The position numbers and the translations under genes are program-made. Positions 27,710 through 41,765 of a stretch of DNA of 64,000 nucleotides are shown in pieces (the first letter of the stretch is position 1; each line of letters begins with the position of its first letter). This DNA comes from Ceratorhiza oryzae-sativae. Its lineage: Eukaryota; Basidiomycota; Agaricomycetes; Cantharellales; Ceratobasidiaceae. Under the pieces are notes generated by a model that was not told the DNA's origin, did no database searches, and worked only from the letters and a program-made list of their open reading frames with translations. The stretch lies in contig JARWMV010000025.1 of assembly GCA_030998015.1 (NCBI GenBank), positions 62,001 through 126,000 of the forward strand, given 5' to 3'.

Positions 27710-28549
27710 GACAGGCAGTTTCGATTTCTTTTGATCAAACGCGAAACTGCGGGTCACAGGGTAAAGGAGATCGGTGAGAACAAGGGTATAAAATTGAAGA
27801 AGTGTACCGGAAGCGTGCGATCTACGTACCAGTCTACTCAGCCAGGGGAAGCTTTACGCGGGTGATGGATGGTCTTGCGCTCGCCCGAGCACGGTGCCAA
27901 TTTATAATAGCACAGACACTGCCTAGAGAATGACGACAGGAGGTGAAATAGGTAGCTGCGAAGGTCGTGGGTGGATCGGTGGAGTCGGAGCTGGGCACGC
28001 AAGGCGCGAGTGATGTTCTTATCCAGGCCACGCCTAGCCTGTGTGGTAGATTAGTCACAGAACGCGAGGAATACACGTGGAAAACAGAGCGATGCGAGAG
28101 CAGAGATGGCTGGGGTAGATTAGACTATGGCTTTTCAGCGCACTTGCGCTGGGAAATGACTTACACAAGTCGTGGTTCTCCGATTTACTTGGACAGATGA
28201 GCTTACGTGTATTTGGTCCTAACAAACTCACGTGACCCCATGACATCCTCATTTGAAACACTCAGCTTTCGACTACATCAAGCCGGATAGCCACTGGCTG
28301 TACCTCGGTAAGTGGTCCGTTTCACCTCGGCGGACTCTGTGATGGTATCCAATATACATGTTAGACTTCCAATAAGCACCATCTTGTTGCGGAAAGATTC
28401 TGGACTGAGACCCCATACTTTCCTTCTGTCTGGTTTGCTTGCGCCTGTACTGACCGTGGATGTATATCAGGAATCTTGGATTGCCATGGTCACTGGATAA
28501 TTTAGGTATGTAGCCTCGACCGCTTACACTCCAGGTTCAGAACCTCTCG
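27710..28549. other. Divergent intergenic region, sHSP / URI-like gene
   Basis: This separates the minus-strand sHSP and the plus-strand URI-like gene. A fragment at 28267-28310 (FDYIKPDSHWLYL, followed by GTAAGT) looks like an exon end and could belong to a 5' part of the next gene. I could not connect it. No clean heat-shock element triplet was found. Confidence 0.4.
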
Positions 28550-31038
28550 ATGTTCTATGATATTGCTGTAGTTGAGTTGAATAACTCCATCTCCATCGTC
28601 CCGCCCGAGCAATACAATTCATATCGCGGTTCTACTTCGTCTCATTTCTTGAGCATCCTATCCTGCCTGTCCATCGGATCGTCAAATTTGCCGTCCGAGG
28701 GTCTGTACCACCAGGTACCCGCTGACGTGAGTTGTGGCAAAACCGACCTGTTCATTCATTATCGAATATCACTATGTCCACGGGCTCCCAATCAGATGTT
28801 CGTGATGTGGGAGAGAGCAAACAAGAAGGTAAGCTACATTCCTGCGTCTCACAATTTCCAGAGTCTTACGCCCGTACGGACAGCGCTGCGCGGGCTTCTT
28901 AATTCACTTGTGCCCGAGGGAGAAATGACTTTTCCCAAGGATGCTGATCTTATCAAGCTGGCCGAAAAGCTTGACGAACTTTTGGCTAGCCAAGGTGGCC
29001 TCACAGGGGTCCAGACCAATATTCCCCGAGATGACGAGGGAAGGGTAAGTTGCTCACCATATTACAATGTGTTTTTTCACTGATTTACAATGCGCCACAG
29101 CCATTGAACGAAGAAGGCCTCCCGATCATGGAGATTGTTGAGCCTATCAAAGACGAGTTGGCCGCTGGTCCCGGGTCATCCAGCAGAATCCTATCACCGC
29201 CATCGGTTTCGGAACAGGCTCCGCTGTCGCCCCTACCCAATTGGGCCCTCAGTCCCGCGGCACTCGCCGCTCGACGGCGTGAACGAGACAGGATCCTTGA
29301 TATGCTAGAGCGCGAGGAAGAACAAGAATTTGTACGAGAAGCAGCTAAAGCTAGCAACAAGGCCCCCGCCCCACAGGTCGCATACAAACCACCCCAGACG
29401 CTAGACCAGATCGTGCCTCCTGTGGACACATCCGGACCCTCACCTTCTACTCGAGCCATGCGACCCACCGCAGGCTTCGCACCGCCGGGAGATAACATCA
29501 ACCCCATTTCGCGACCCTCGATAACCTCAGATGTGGAAATTTCGAGTGCCGGTTCCAAACGCAAACCGAAAAAGCAAAAAAGTGTCTCTTTTGCAGACCC
29601 GCCCCTGCCCGACCACCCAAATGCTCACCCTTACGTGACTGGTGCGGCCATTGATTGGGGAGATGTCGTTCCCGTTCCACTCGACCAGTGCAAGACGCGC
29701 CAACTAGGTTCGAATCCTGTCAAGGAACTTGTGTTGGAACGCAAACCTGGCCAGGCAACCTCCCCTTCAGCAGAATAATGGATTCGGACGACGAGGATGA
29801 GAATATTTCCGAAGACGAGGTATCACAGGGCGAAGAATCTGATATGGAGGTTCCTGCGGTGGCTCTCCGTCCGTCCAGAATATTGGATGATGATGATGAT
29901 GATGAGCACGAAGACGACCCAGCAGTCGGTGCCGACGAGACAGACTTCGACGAAGCCATGCTTCAGCGCGAAATCGCGCTCGCGTACTATGCCCGAAGGA
30001 ACCAGATTGGGCAGACGTTGTCTCGGGCCCACTTTCTGACTCAACCAGGACAAACCAGATGAGCGATAGGGGTGAGGTTAGGTCTAACACGGACGAGAAG
30101 GTAAGCACGAACCAGCGCCACTATTTTAACTTTCACTCATACTCAAAAGCTCACTGCTACTCGTTTCCGCCGATCAAGGCTAACCGGAGATTCCCAAGCA
30201 CTAATCAACTCTGCTGTTCAGTATGGGAAACTAGTCGACGGGCAGCTGGTCGCAGCAGTGGACGCAGATGACGAAATTGAGACTTCACTGAATGAATTGA
30301 CTGGTGAAACTGGTGGTGGTAGCGAAAACGATATGACGAAGAAGACTCTGGCACTCCTCATGCAGGGCGGAAACGTTCTTCTGGAGGAGCCAAGTAAATC
30401 CTTGCCATCAAGCAAACATGCATGGGCTTCAGTGGCAGGATCAGCCTCTGCACCAGCTCGCTCGGGAAATATTGTTGCTCCCCAACTACGAATAGCCCCC
30501 GAGTCCCAACGTCAAGCCTAAAGCTCAGGCGGTACGCAACACGTCTCCCAGTAAAGAGACCAAGCCCCCCCGACCAACGAACCCTACCCCTCCACAGTTC
30601 CCACCAATGATCATCGAGTCAGGCTTTGGTTTTGACCCAGCATTCCAAGTCGCGCCGAAACCGAAGGTTGCCGCGGCCAGATCGGTTGCACCAATGACCG
30701 AAACGGTCAAGGAACGATCAAGTTCTTCAATCACTCAGCCCTCAGACCGTGGGCGAGGCAAATCTCGGTTCGCACTAGCTGCAACGACGGAGAGGACAAA
30801 CCCCAAAGCATCCTCGACTACGCCAAATGCGGAGGCTTCCCTTGCTCCCCCGAGTGGAGACGTGGTTGAGCGGACGCTTCCAATCGTTTGCAGCCACCTG
30901 AACCTAATAAACGGATCTCACGGTTCCGAGCTGAGCGAGCGGGTTATTTGTAACATTCCGATCGAATATAAATTTGTGATGAATTTATATGGCTCCTCGT
31001 TGGATGAAGCCGCACGAGGTCCGGATATGATAGAATAA
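28550..31038 (+). CDS. URI1/Bud27-like protein (several frame breaks)
   Basis: The coding pieces in order are: SLTPVRTALRGLLNSL to IPRDDEGR (up to about 29043); PLNEEGLPIMEIVEPIKDEL to KSVSFADPPLP and AIDWGDVVPVPL (29101-29760); MDSDDEDENISEDE to QREIALAYYARRNQI; LTATRFRRSRLTGDSQALIN (from about 30152); and PTPPQFPPMIIESGFGFDP to SGDVVERT. The KSVSFAD, acidic and REIALAYYARRN segments resemble the C-terminal DUF3835-type region of URI/Bud27, a prefoldin-like factor in RNA polymerase assembly. Homology is by motif memory only. The prefoldin N-terminus is not recognised; 28550-28860 is uncertain. The frame needs one extra base near 29762-29765 (C4) and another near 30052-30054 (A3). It also needs a one-base shift near 30496-30500 (C5). 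Confidence 0.5.
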
Positions 31039-31469
31039 GACAAGGCTAAAGTATCAAAGGAGATAAATTCAGTAGAACGGGCGTAGCCGATGAGTGAAAA
31101 GCAGAAAGCCTTCGCGATGAGACGAAATGAGATGGTCGCTACAAAATGCATAGCTTGGTAGTCAGGAGTTGAAATTCAACCGACATCGATCTAAGCGCTC
31201 GCAACCCAGATCTATTTTATATTATTGAATTTTTATACCTATCTGTGAGGGTGAGCGTTGACATCTCTTGAGGGCAAACAACTGTTGTGCATAGGATTCA
31301 AGGAAGTGCTTAGCAAATCTAATTTGCAAGGGAATTTAATTTGGTTTCGGAGATGTTCGGTGTTTGATCAGGAGAAAAGTTGGAGGCTTCATTCGGCCTA
31401 ACGCTTGACTCGAGCGTCGACCGGACTATAAAACTGCAGACATCCTTACACGTCTCAGCTGCTTTCAAA
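31039..31469. promoter_or_regulatory. ILV5 promoter region
   Basis: This non-coding stretch precedes the reductoisomerase gene. A TATAAAA box at 31427-31433 lies 37 bp upstream of the ATG. No other element could be assigned. Confidence 0.55.
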
Positions 31470-33072
31470 ATGTCGTTTGCCTCCCGCGCTGTCCGCCAGG
31501 CCGTCCGTGCCGCCCCCCGTGTCGCCGCCAAGCCCTCGGGAGCCGTTCGCTCCTACTCTCTGCTCGCACGCGCCGCGACTGTCACCGCGTCCCGCTCGAC
31601 GGTTCCTCAGATCCAGGTAGCGACTACTTGGCGCATATGTAGAGGTTTACTCACTGATTTGCCTGATATAGACTCGTGGTGTCAAGACTTTGGACTTTGC
31701 GGGCACCAAAGAGGTTGTTTATGAGCGTGCTGACTGGCCGCTCGCCAAGCTCCAAGATTACTTCAAGAACGACACGCTTGCACTCATCGGCTATGGCTCG
31801 CAAGGGCACGGCCAAGGATTGAACGCCCGTGACAACGGATTAAACGTGATCGTCGGTGTCAGGAAAGACGGTGAATCCTGGAAGCAAGCACTCGAGGATG
31901 GCTGGGTGCGATATGTGGGGTTCGGTATAAGCACATGGTACTTATATGCTTGATGCTATAGGTACCAGGAGAGACTTTGTTCTCCATCGAAGAGGCCATC
32001 GAGCGTGGGACAATTATCATGAATTTATTGTCCGATGCGGCCCAAGCACAAACTTGGCCCGAAATCGCACCGCTCATCACCAAGGGGAAAACTTTATATT
32101 TTTCCCATGGATTCTCCGTTGTATACAAGGAAGATACCAAGGTAATTCCTCCCAAGGACGTCGACGTCATTCTTGTTGCGCCAAAGGGATCCGGCCGCAC
32201 CGTGCGCACACTGTTCAAGGAGGGACGTGGTATCAACTCGAGTATCGCAGTGTGGCAAGACGTGACTGGAAAGGCCAAAGAGAAGGCGATCGCGCTGGGT
32301 ATCGCAGTTGGTAGTGGTTACCTTTACGAGACCACCTTTGAGAAGGAAGTGTACTCTGATCTGTACGGTGAGCGTGGTGTGGTGAGTACTGTCTTCACAC
32401 ATACATACAATCCTTGATTTGCCTAATTTATCGTATTTGTAGCTCATGGGTGGGATCCGTACGTAAAAATTTTCACTACAATATGTGCATATACTGACCA
32501 TCATGTAGAGGGCATGTTCCTGGCCCAATATAAGGTCCTCCGTGAGAACGGACATAGTCCTTCGGAGGCCTTTAACGAGACTGTCGAAGAGGCTACCCAG
32601 TCTTTGTTCCCTTTGATTGGCCAGTACGGCATGGTGTGTCATTTCGTCTTTTGGTGGGCATTTAGGTAACGAAATACGAACTTAGGACTACATGTATGCC
32701 GCTTGCTCAACTACTGCGCGTCGGGGTGCCCTTGATTGGGCTCCCAAGTTCGAGGAGGCCAACCGACCCGTTTTCGAAGCCGTAGGCTATCTAATTCACC
32801 TAAGGTGCTCCTCCTTCTGATTTGCCTTCAGCTCTATAAATCCGTTCGTGACGGCTCGGAGACACGTCGCTCTCTCGAGTTCAATGGCCGTAAAACTTAC
32901 CGCGAAGACCTTGCCCGCGAACTCAAGGAGATTGACGATCAGGAAATCTGGCGCGCAGGTAAGTACTAATTGACGTTGATTGACTAGACTTATGACGTCT
33001 GACTGATCTGCTACAGGCAAAACTGTCCGGTCGCTCCGCCCTGATTACAAGGGACCGCCTCCCAAAATCTAA
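31470..33072 (+). CDS. ILV5: Ketol-acid reductoisomerase, mitochondrial
   Basis: Eight exons (31470-31616, 31672-31905, 31962-32381, 32443-32458, 32509-32633, 32686-32781, 32832-32958, 33017-33072) give an intact 406-residue protein. The first 50 residues are Arg/Ala/Ser-rich without acids, a typical mitochondrial presequence. The NADPH-binding loop is [10 protein letters not shown], and [15 protein letters not shown] and the [27 protein letters not shown] region belong to the knotted C-terminal domain. The enzyme converts acetolactate and acetohydroxybutyrate to dihydroxy acids in valine, isoleucine and leucine synthesis. Exon 4 is a 16-nt micro-exon, yet every junction keeps phase. The length matches the fungal enzyme. 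Confidence 0.96.
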
Positions 33073-33435
33073 AATAAAATGCAATTGACACAGCCTCAAA
33101 ATGTGTTGCAAAGCCCTCTGTTTTTTTCGGGCCTTTATCTTATTCTTGTATCAGGAATGCATGAATTTAGGTGTATTCATGCTGTGAAACCGTTAAAGAC
33201 AGATTCTCGCCAATAAACCCGCCCGGCTATTGGCAATGCCGGTGCGCCGGTGGCGTGAATCCCCGCCAGGGCTCAAAGCCAGCACGAAAGTCAAAGCTGT
33301 CCTCGTACACCACCACCACACAGCTGCAGCTCTACTCGCCCCGGTCACACATATTTTCGACCTAGTCCGCTAGCGCGACTCGTTCCTTTGTTGTACATCG
33401 CATCGCTCTCGGGAATCTTTCTCGGAAAATCAAGG
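33073..33435. other. Intergenic, ILV5 / nitronate monooxygenase
   Basis: Short spacer between two plus-strand genes. No feature recognised beyond pyrimidine-rich sequence before the second gene. Confidence 0.5.
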
Positions 33436-35073
<1,638 letters not shown>

Positions 35074-36861
35074 CAGGCTGGTGATTTCTGGCCGGATTTT
35101 GGGGATTGTCATGACGCTATTCCAATAAAGCTGATTCGATGTTGATTACCATACCATTCGGACATCAGACTCTCTGCCCCTGACCTCGAATCATATCGCC
35201 CTGCTATCAGTCTTAATAAGAGCCATCTGAACGACCATAAGCGGAACTCTATGGAGGCGTTCGCCGCGCGATTTGAGAGTTATTGGCAGCCCCCTGGTAG
35301 TCTTCACGTGGAATTGACAGGCGTTAAGGTGTGAAATGAATGGTTAAGCACAGGTTCACGTGAGCGATTTATGCTTCGCACGGTTATGCGCACCTGGTGG
35401 GTTACGACCCCAATAGATCCAGCTTGATCCAGCAAAATTGCGCGTGGAACTCTCAGTGATTTAGTCTACCTTCTCATTTGTCACCAACCATATTGCGACT
35501 CATCTTTTGAGGAATAGTCGCACAACTGACCCGCGGCGTATATATTAGTCTAATATTGCGAACAACGACCCAAAAACAGACCACAGCTAGCAGAGAGAGC
35601 ATATGCTGTACATCATGACTTCGGAGCACATGGCTTCACTTGACTGTTGGCTTTTTCATATGTTCCTCTGTTCGCTGTCTAACCAACCTCAGCGACCGGG
35701 GACTTCAAGGGCCGGGTGTTAGAAACCTTCCGTTTAGTCGATCAATTCGATCGAGGTTAGGATGTTCGAGCATAATATGAATTTGAAATGAACCACGTGC
35801 AGGCGGGATGTATTTGACAGTAGGAATACTATGCGCGGTGTCTCTTTACAGCTAATAGCTACATGAATATATACCCAGGACAGGTTGAGTGGGTCTCCAA
35901 TAATGGATTAAATCCATGCCAAAAGCCGCGCCTGATATACAAATTTCTCGACCCACAGTTCCGCTTCAGCACCAAGAATCGTTCTTCCCAGTCTTCCATA
36001 GTTTTTCATCGTGGAATTTCCGAGTCATTTATGGCTATAGCAAAATGCAATATTTATAACTAAGCTCGTCAAAGTTCAACATTCATTTTGTGCCAAAATA
36101 AATAAATAAATCGGTGAGTTCAACCACGCGTGGATACATCAAATATGAACATGAACCTAACGCATCCTCGTCCTTGTGCGCCATGAGAAAGAGATAATTG
36201 AAGGCGTGAGTCTTAATATATGAGCATTGCAGGCGCAATAGTGGTAATAGGAACAGTTTAGGTACGAATTGGAGGACTGGTTTCAGACATCCTGAGGTTG
36301 GAGCCTGTCAAGTTACCACGTGGTGGTGCTGTGGCTTTGGAGTCGTAGATTGTGTCAGAAGTCACGAACTGCAGCTTATTCGTTCGAGAGAGTTTCGTGC
36401 TTGAAGCTTTTTAGTCCGAGGAGTCGATTAACATTTCATATCCAATCACGCATATCACTGTCTTGGTCCGGTGTCAGAGCACATGGCAGACTCCGTTTCC
36501 GAATCGAACAAGTCGAGAAACGGTGTAATGCAATAGTTTCAGACGTCAGCCAACGGTTTCAACCGAGCGGGCTCCTCGACCCACGTTGATCAATTATAGA
36601 TCAACCACTCGCGTGGCTGACAACACAGGCCTCGTGGTATCTGAAATACTATTTGGAATTCGCTCCAATAAACATCCAAGGGAGGCAGATACCGCTTATC
36701 TGGTACTGTTCTCGAGGCATTTCTTGGGATAAGAGGATAAACATGTGATATAACAAGCTCGGTCGCTATAGCTCTTCATTATGATCTGCAGGACGTGATG
36801 AAATAAGAACCACAAGACAACCATGATCTGCTGTAAAATGCAGGGAAGGATTGCAAATTCC
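35074..36861. other. Intergenic, converging 3' ends
   Basis: It lies between two convergent genes. No coding frame with recognisable content. A small hairpin, GTTGATC-N7-GATCAAC, lies near 36586-36606. Confidence 0.5.
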
Positions 36862-38574
36862 CTACTTCTTAGGACGACGCTGTAAGGTAAACCCCAATAC
36901 GTAAGCCTGGGCCATAGAAGATCCGGAACATATGTGGACCACTTGCCTTAACTTCGTCATCCTTTGTAACATGCAGCATCACTTTGTTTGGATGATCGGG
37001 TGTCATCCCAGTGTACCCTTTGCTCCAATCATATGATACTGCATATGCGAATATCGAACCAGTTTTATTGAATGCGGTGCCTATGCCCGGTGTCAGCACG
37101 ATCAGCTAACCACGGCCCGTATGGATTCTTACAAGAAATAGGGCCAGCCGCTTGGTCGAAAGCTGTTGTAAGAGTGTTAGTGAATCAACATGACCCTATG
37201 ATCACAGGACTTACTTTTCAATCGCGTCTTCGAGTCTTTATCCCAGAAATTGATTGTTCCGTCGCTCCAGCCTATGGCCACGGAATAAGCACCGATAGTC
37301 AATTCCGTTAAAAGGGGCTAACTTACCGTGCTAAAAGTACCATGGACAGGGTGGAAGGACATATCATTTACCGCAAAGACCTGAGTGTTATCCTTTGTTG
37401 TCCCTTGGTCTTTACGATGGCACTTGAATGAGAAGTTCAGGCTACACCGGTTCTAGTGTTAGTTTGGGTACCTCCGAGCCCATGCGGTTTTTCATGCGTA
37501 CCTTGAATCTTTTTCATCGACGTATCTGCCGATCAACGAGTGGGGATTAGCAACCAAAAAGCTTAAGCTATTTGCACTCACTGAATCGCGACTCGGCCTT
37601 CGATACTTCCCACTGCAAATCCATTGGCGGTGGTAAAGCATGATATCACGCGCGTTTGCCATTTTAGGGGTGAGACCATAGCCTTCAACATTCCTGTTGT
37701 GAGCAAAACGTTGTACTTCGCCAAACGGGAGAGACTAACACGATATACCGTGGTTGGATTATTGAGATTGTACATTTGGATGTGCGTTCTGCCGTGCCGA
37801 CGACCAAGAGCGGATAACTCACGTCCATTGTGTAGCAACGCTCAGGCAGATCGACCTTAGCAACCGGAGTGACTGCCGCGTATCCCAGTACTGAAGAACG
37901 AACGATCATATGAATATATGAGACGAAGGGACGGAAGGCCAAGATTTGGCATACCTTGACTGTCTTATCCCAACTGCCGGTTGCAAGAATACCTCCTTGG
38001 GCATCGATCCACTTGACGCATTTTATGGGAGCATCGTGCGCAGCGATTTGGGTGGCCTGCCCTGTTTGGACGTCGTACATTCGGCCAGCCTGTTTCGGTC
38101 CATATAAATTCTTGACAAAGAGCATACCACGACGCGCACGAACTTTATCTGCCCCTCCTGAAAATACTTTGTTCCCTTCCTGAAGGGATTCACGGGTCAC
38201 AAAAACGCGTCATGGCCTGTCGCACGGAAAATCAACTTACTTTATTCCAGCACACGCTCAAGACTGGGCCCTCGTGCGAGAACATTGCTTTACCCTGGCT
38301 CTGGCCTTGCGCCCCGACCTCATATAACCTAACCTAGATAGCGCAGAAGAAATTACACGTTTATGGAAACACGTCAAAAACACATGTGGCTACCCGTGTC
38401 ACAACACCTCGGAGATAATCTCACCTCGTTGTTCCAACTTCCAACCGCCAGATAATCGGCAGTCGGACTAAAGTCGAGGCAGGAGATAGAGTCTCCAGGC
38501 GGGTCAACAAGTTCAGTGTCCTTGGCATCCGTCGTTGCGGACGTTGCAGATGTGCCTCCACCAAAGAACGCCAT
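36862..38574 (-). CDS. RAE1: mRNA export WD40 protein Rae1/Gle2, three frame breaks
   Basis: Twelve exons can be laid out on the minus strand from ATG 38574 to TAG 36862. Exon phases agree only if three single bases are added, giving 351 residues. Family segments are [113 protein letters not shown], and the signature [27 protein letters not shown]. Rae1 is a seven-blade propeller that binds Nup98 and supports mRNA export and mitosis. Breaks lie near 37867-37874 (WDTRQS/TPVAK), 37783-37787 (TAER/HIQMYN) and 37264-37268 ([11 protein letters not shown]). The last intron (36880-36946) is GC-AG (AAG|GCAAGT). The final exon is only 18 nt (RRPKK-stop). Confidence 0.9.
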
Positions 38575-40571
38575 GTGGTGAACAGAAACAGATTGAAGTG
38601 CGCCAAGCGCTGGAGGATTACGTCACCCGAGGTGATCACGTGGCATCCGCTTAGTGTCTCCGCAGGCAGACAGAATCACAGTGGGCTCGGTCTATTAATC
38701 CATGTAGTACATAGAAAGAGGCCCGAAAATATCCAATTTTCAAAAATATGCTCATTATAATCGTGGTAACTCTTGTCTGCTGAATTAAGCACATTTGTTC
38801 ATCCTCTCGTATTTGGAGGGCTCCAGAGTAGGTAGCAAATAAAACTCAGCAAATTCTTTTAGGGAAGCACAGCAAACTAACGTCAAGCCCACTGGAACGT
38901 CGCAGCACAGCCGAGATCCGCTGCCCTTCCCTGTCCTGCATGGTAATAATTCAACGTGTGTCCCATCATTTACTATCACCATACTGTGCGCACAAGGTGG
39001 CTTCTTCCACGCGTAATCCGGTGATCGACAAGGCCGGGGTGTCACCCTGAGAATCGTGTTTTACGGCCGGACACATGCGTTGATTGATCTGGATGTCACC
39101 TATTTAGCTCTTGTACTAATCGGACATCGACCCAAATTAGCATTGTATAACTCATCGCGAATAGTGCTGAGGTGTATGCATGGTGACAAGGTCTCAGCGA
39201 CAAAAATATTGATTCAATAATGGGCCAAGAGTGCTGAAATGCTATCATTGCCACTTGTCTCCTTTGGACATTGCGAATCCGATTCTCCTAGTATAACGTA
39301 TCTACCCCAGTACACGTCACTTAGAAGATGCAAAAGAACAATCAGGGCACGAGTCACTATCCCCGAAGGCGCGCATTCGAGCACTGCAACAAGATTGTCT
39401 GCGCAGGTGAGACCAGTGCTGAAAATTTTCTATCTCTCTCGATCTAAACTCGGCGTCGCGAGCCCCGGTGGTCGAAGGCGTGAGATTGGCTACCCATATT
39501 GGTTGACCAGTTGTTCAGAATACGGCAAGGGGTTCGTTCCGTGCCGAGTAGCACGATCTGCTCGGCGCTTAGGCCTAATATACTCCGAAGATAAAGCCGG
39601 TATCACACTTGCATCAGACCGGCAATTGTGTCCGTTGATCATCGCCTATGAGCGTCTGGCAGGAGAGGCACAGTTTTTTGGCTAAACGGATATTTCAGTA
39701 GGTACACCGCTCTCACGAGCGACAGGTACATTCGCGATTGTTGGTGGATTCTGAACCAAGTTGACTTGGCTTTGTGTTATGAGATCGTGTAGCAGCCCGA
39801 CTCAATTTCTGAAGCCCAGAGGGCTTGGGGAGGCATTCACCAACACTTCATGTCCACGGCGGTGTTGAAAGCTCCAGTACGTCAAGGTAATACTTGTTCT
39901 TACAGTCAGGATATGAATGGTATCCATAGAAGATGTGTCTGCCAAGGGCTTATGTCACGTTACTTATCTGGGGCAATGATCCGCTCGGAGATTTGTGCTA
40001 AGACGTTCACAAAGTTCGAGGCATATGAAGATTACTGACAGACCAAAGTAGTTCTATGTGTTAGGCCAAGTGGAGAGTTACGTGAAACCGAGGAGTAACA
40101 TGAAACGTCTAGAGGAGCGGGTTTGGGGCGCCAGCGTAAGCAGAGTCCGAGCTACGACAAATACGTCTGCAATCCCGGCGGGAACGTTCGATTTCCACTA
40201 GTACAGGTTCAGACCTGTTCAGATACTGATTGGAATTGGATCCCGCAGTCCCTTTTTGGGCGACTGGAATTCCAATACAGTTTCCCGGAATGTGGTACTC
40301 GGGCCCTGTTTACCGGTTTTCTCGAGCCCCACTTCCCCGGGTCGATCGCGAAGTTTGGCAATAGTGAGTGAATTTGGAAAGACTTGGTCGTATAATAGTC
40401 CGCACATCCAGTTGATGTCCTCCATCCCCCAGTCCGCACATTGTACCGCTTATCCCTACCCACACTCGATACGCCTTCCCTTGCGCTCTGAGACACCTTG
40501 ATTTTGTCGACCTCCGTACAAGGTGAGCAATTCATCATGCTAAAGTCTCGCTGTGTGCTGAAATATACTAG
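38575..40571. other. Divergent intergenic region, RAE1 / C2H2 gene
   Basis: About 2 kb without a supported gene. A 148-codon frame at 39239-39685 has no recognisable domain. CT-rich sequence at 40420-40500 probably belongs to the 5' flank or a 5' UTR intron of the zinc-finger gene. Confidence 0.45.
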
Positions 40572-41765
40572 ATGAACGACTACCAGAATCATTTCCAAAA
40601 CTATTCTCAAACCTTTGATTCTACGAGCGCCATGCAACTTGCGTACCTCCAAGCAACTCACGGCGGCGCCCAACTCGATGATCCTTCGTATGGCTCTGGG
40701 TCATGGCAGCACAAGTCAGGCTACGGGGAGCAATCCTGTGGTCGAGTTCAAGGACCATCTCTATCTATGGGACACCACGATTCGCTCCTATATGCCTCCG
40801 AGTTTGCCGATCCCCATTCCAACCTCGAGATCAGCGGCTATGACTCGAGTTCGCCTTACTCTTATTTGCCCATTCGGGCTATCCAATGACCCTGGAAGAT
40901 ATCGACCCCGAGCTGTCCATCAGGACAATGAAACAGTGGCTGCCGCTTCATACCTGCCACACGAACCTATCTATGGCACCTCTCCTCTGTCTGCCAGCTC
41001 CGCCCGATATCATCTCGATACACCCTCTGACTCACTCGCTCTATCCTGGCCCAACAACAAATTGTTTCAAGTATCACCCGTCAGTGGCGCGCCAACCGTT
41101 CGTTGTTCGCCTATGACAGTCAAATCACAGCGACCAGGGAGTCAGGACTTCAGCGGGTTTGACACCCCGCCCTCGCCGTTCTCCCTGGGTCATTCCAAGC
41201 ACTCCTCTAGCTCACCGTCACCCGGCCCACTCACTCCGGCTGTTGGTCATGCCACTCTCCAAGCTGATTTGTATCCTCTTGAAGGCCGTCCGCCCTCTCA
41301 GGGTTCTTCCCGCAATTTGTATGCCAGAGTGAGTCCGATTTGTTCTAGCGTAGCGGTCGAATCTAACCTATTTCTTGTTAGAACGAGGACATTGACCCAG
41401 ACAGGCCTTATCCTTGCAGCTCGTGCAGAATGGCGTTTGCTCGTCAGCATGACTTGACCCGACATTCGCGTGTTCATAGTGGGGAGACACCCTACCACTG
41501 TCACGGCTGCCGCCAGGGGTTCCGTCGCAGTGACGCACGATCACGGCATTGGGGCAAAGATGGTGCATGCCTGGCACTTCACCAACGACTCGTGGAGGGG
41601 ACCGAGGTAAGCTACACCACTATGGACCTTAGATTCGTATTCAAAATCATTTTGCAGGAGGGTCGCAAACTCCAGAAGAGCTTGTCTCGTTTAGGCGAGA
41701 AGGCTGGTCGGGTTGGTACTTCAACTTTCCGCGTAAAGCCTCAAACCAGGGGTATAGATAATTAG
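40572..41765 (+). CDS. C2H2 zinc-finger transcription factor (one frame shift)
   Basis: The N-terminus is rich in Gln, Ser, Tyr and Gly (MNDYQNHFQNYSQTF). A Ser/Pro-rich middle follows (PPSPFSLGHSKHSSSSPSPG). The C-terminal region, after an intron at about 41329-41381, has two zinc fingers: PCSSCRMAFARQHDLTRHSRVH (C-x2-C-x12-H-x3-H) and YHCHGCRQGF to RHWGKDGAC (C-x2-C-x12-H-x6-C). The second finger with Cys as last ligand is typical of basidiomycete and Crz1-like factors. A second intron precedes EGRKLQKSLSRL. The first exon needs a +1 shift between about 40860 and 40890 (SPYSYLPIRAI to SNDPGRYRPRAV), perhaps one T too many in TTT. It is likely a sequence-specific nuclear regulator; targets are unknown. 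Confidence 0.75.

Noticed and set aside
36586..36606. GTTGATC/GATCAAC hairpin as a terminator
   Set aside because: Seven-bp arms in AT-rich intergenic DNA are expected by chance, and fungal genes do not use hairpin terminators.
40615..41457. Single 280-codon plus frame as the whole zinc-finger gene
   Set aside because: Its first third is out of frame with a better coding stretch starting MNDYQ, and it runs past the splice donor before the zinc fingers. Only its middle part is coding.
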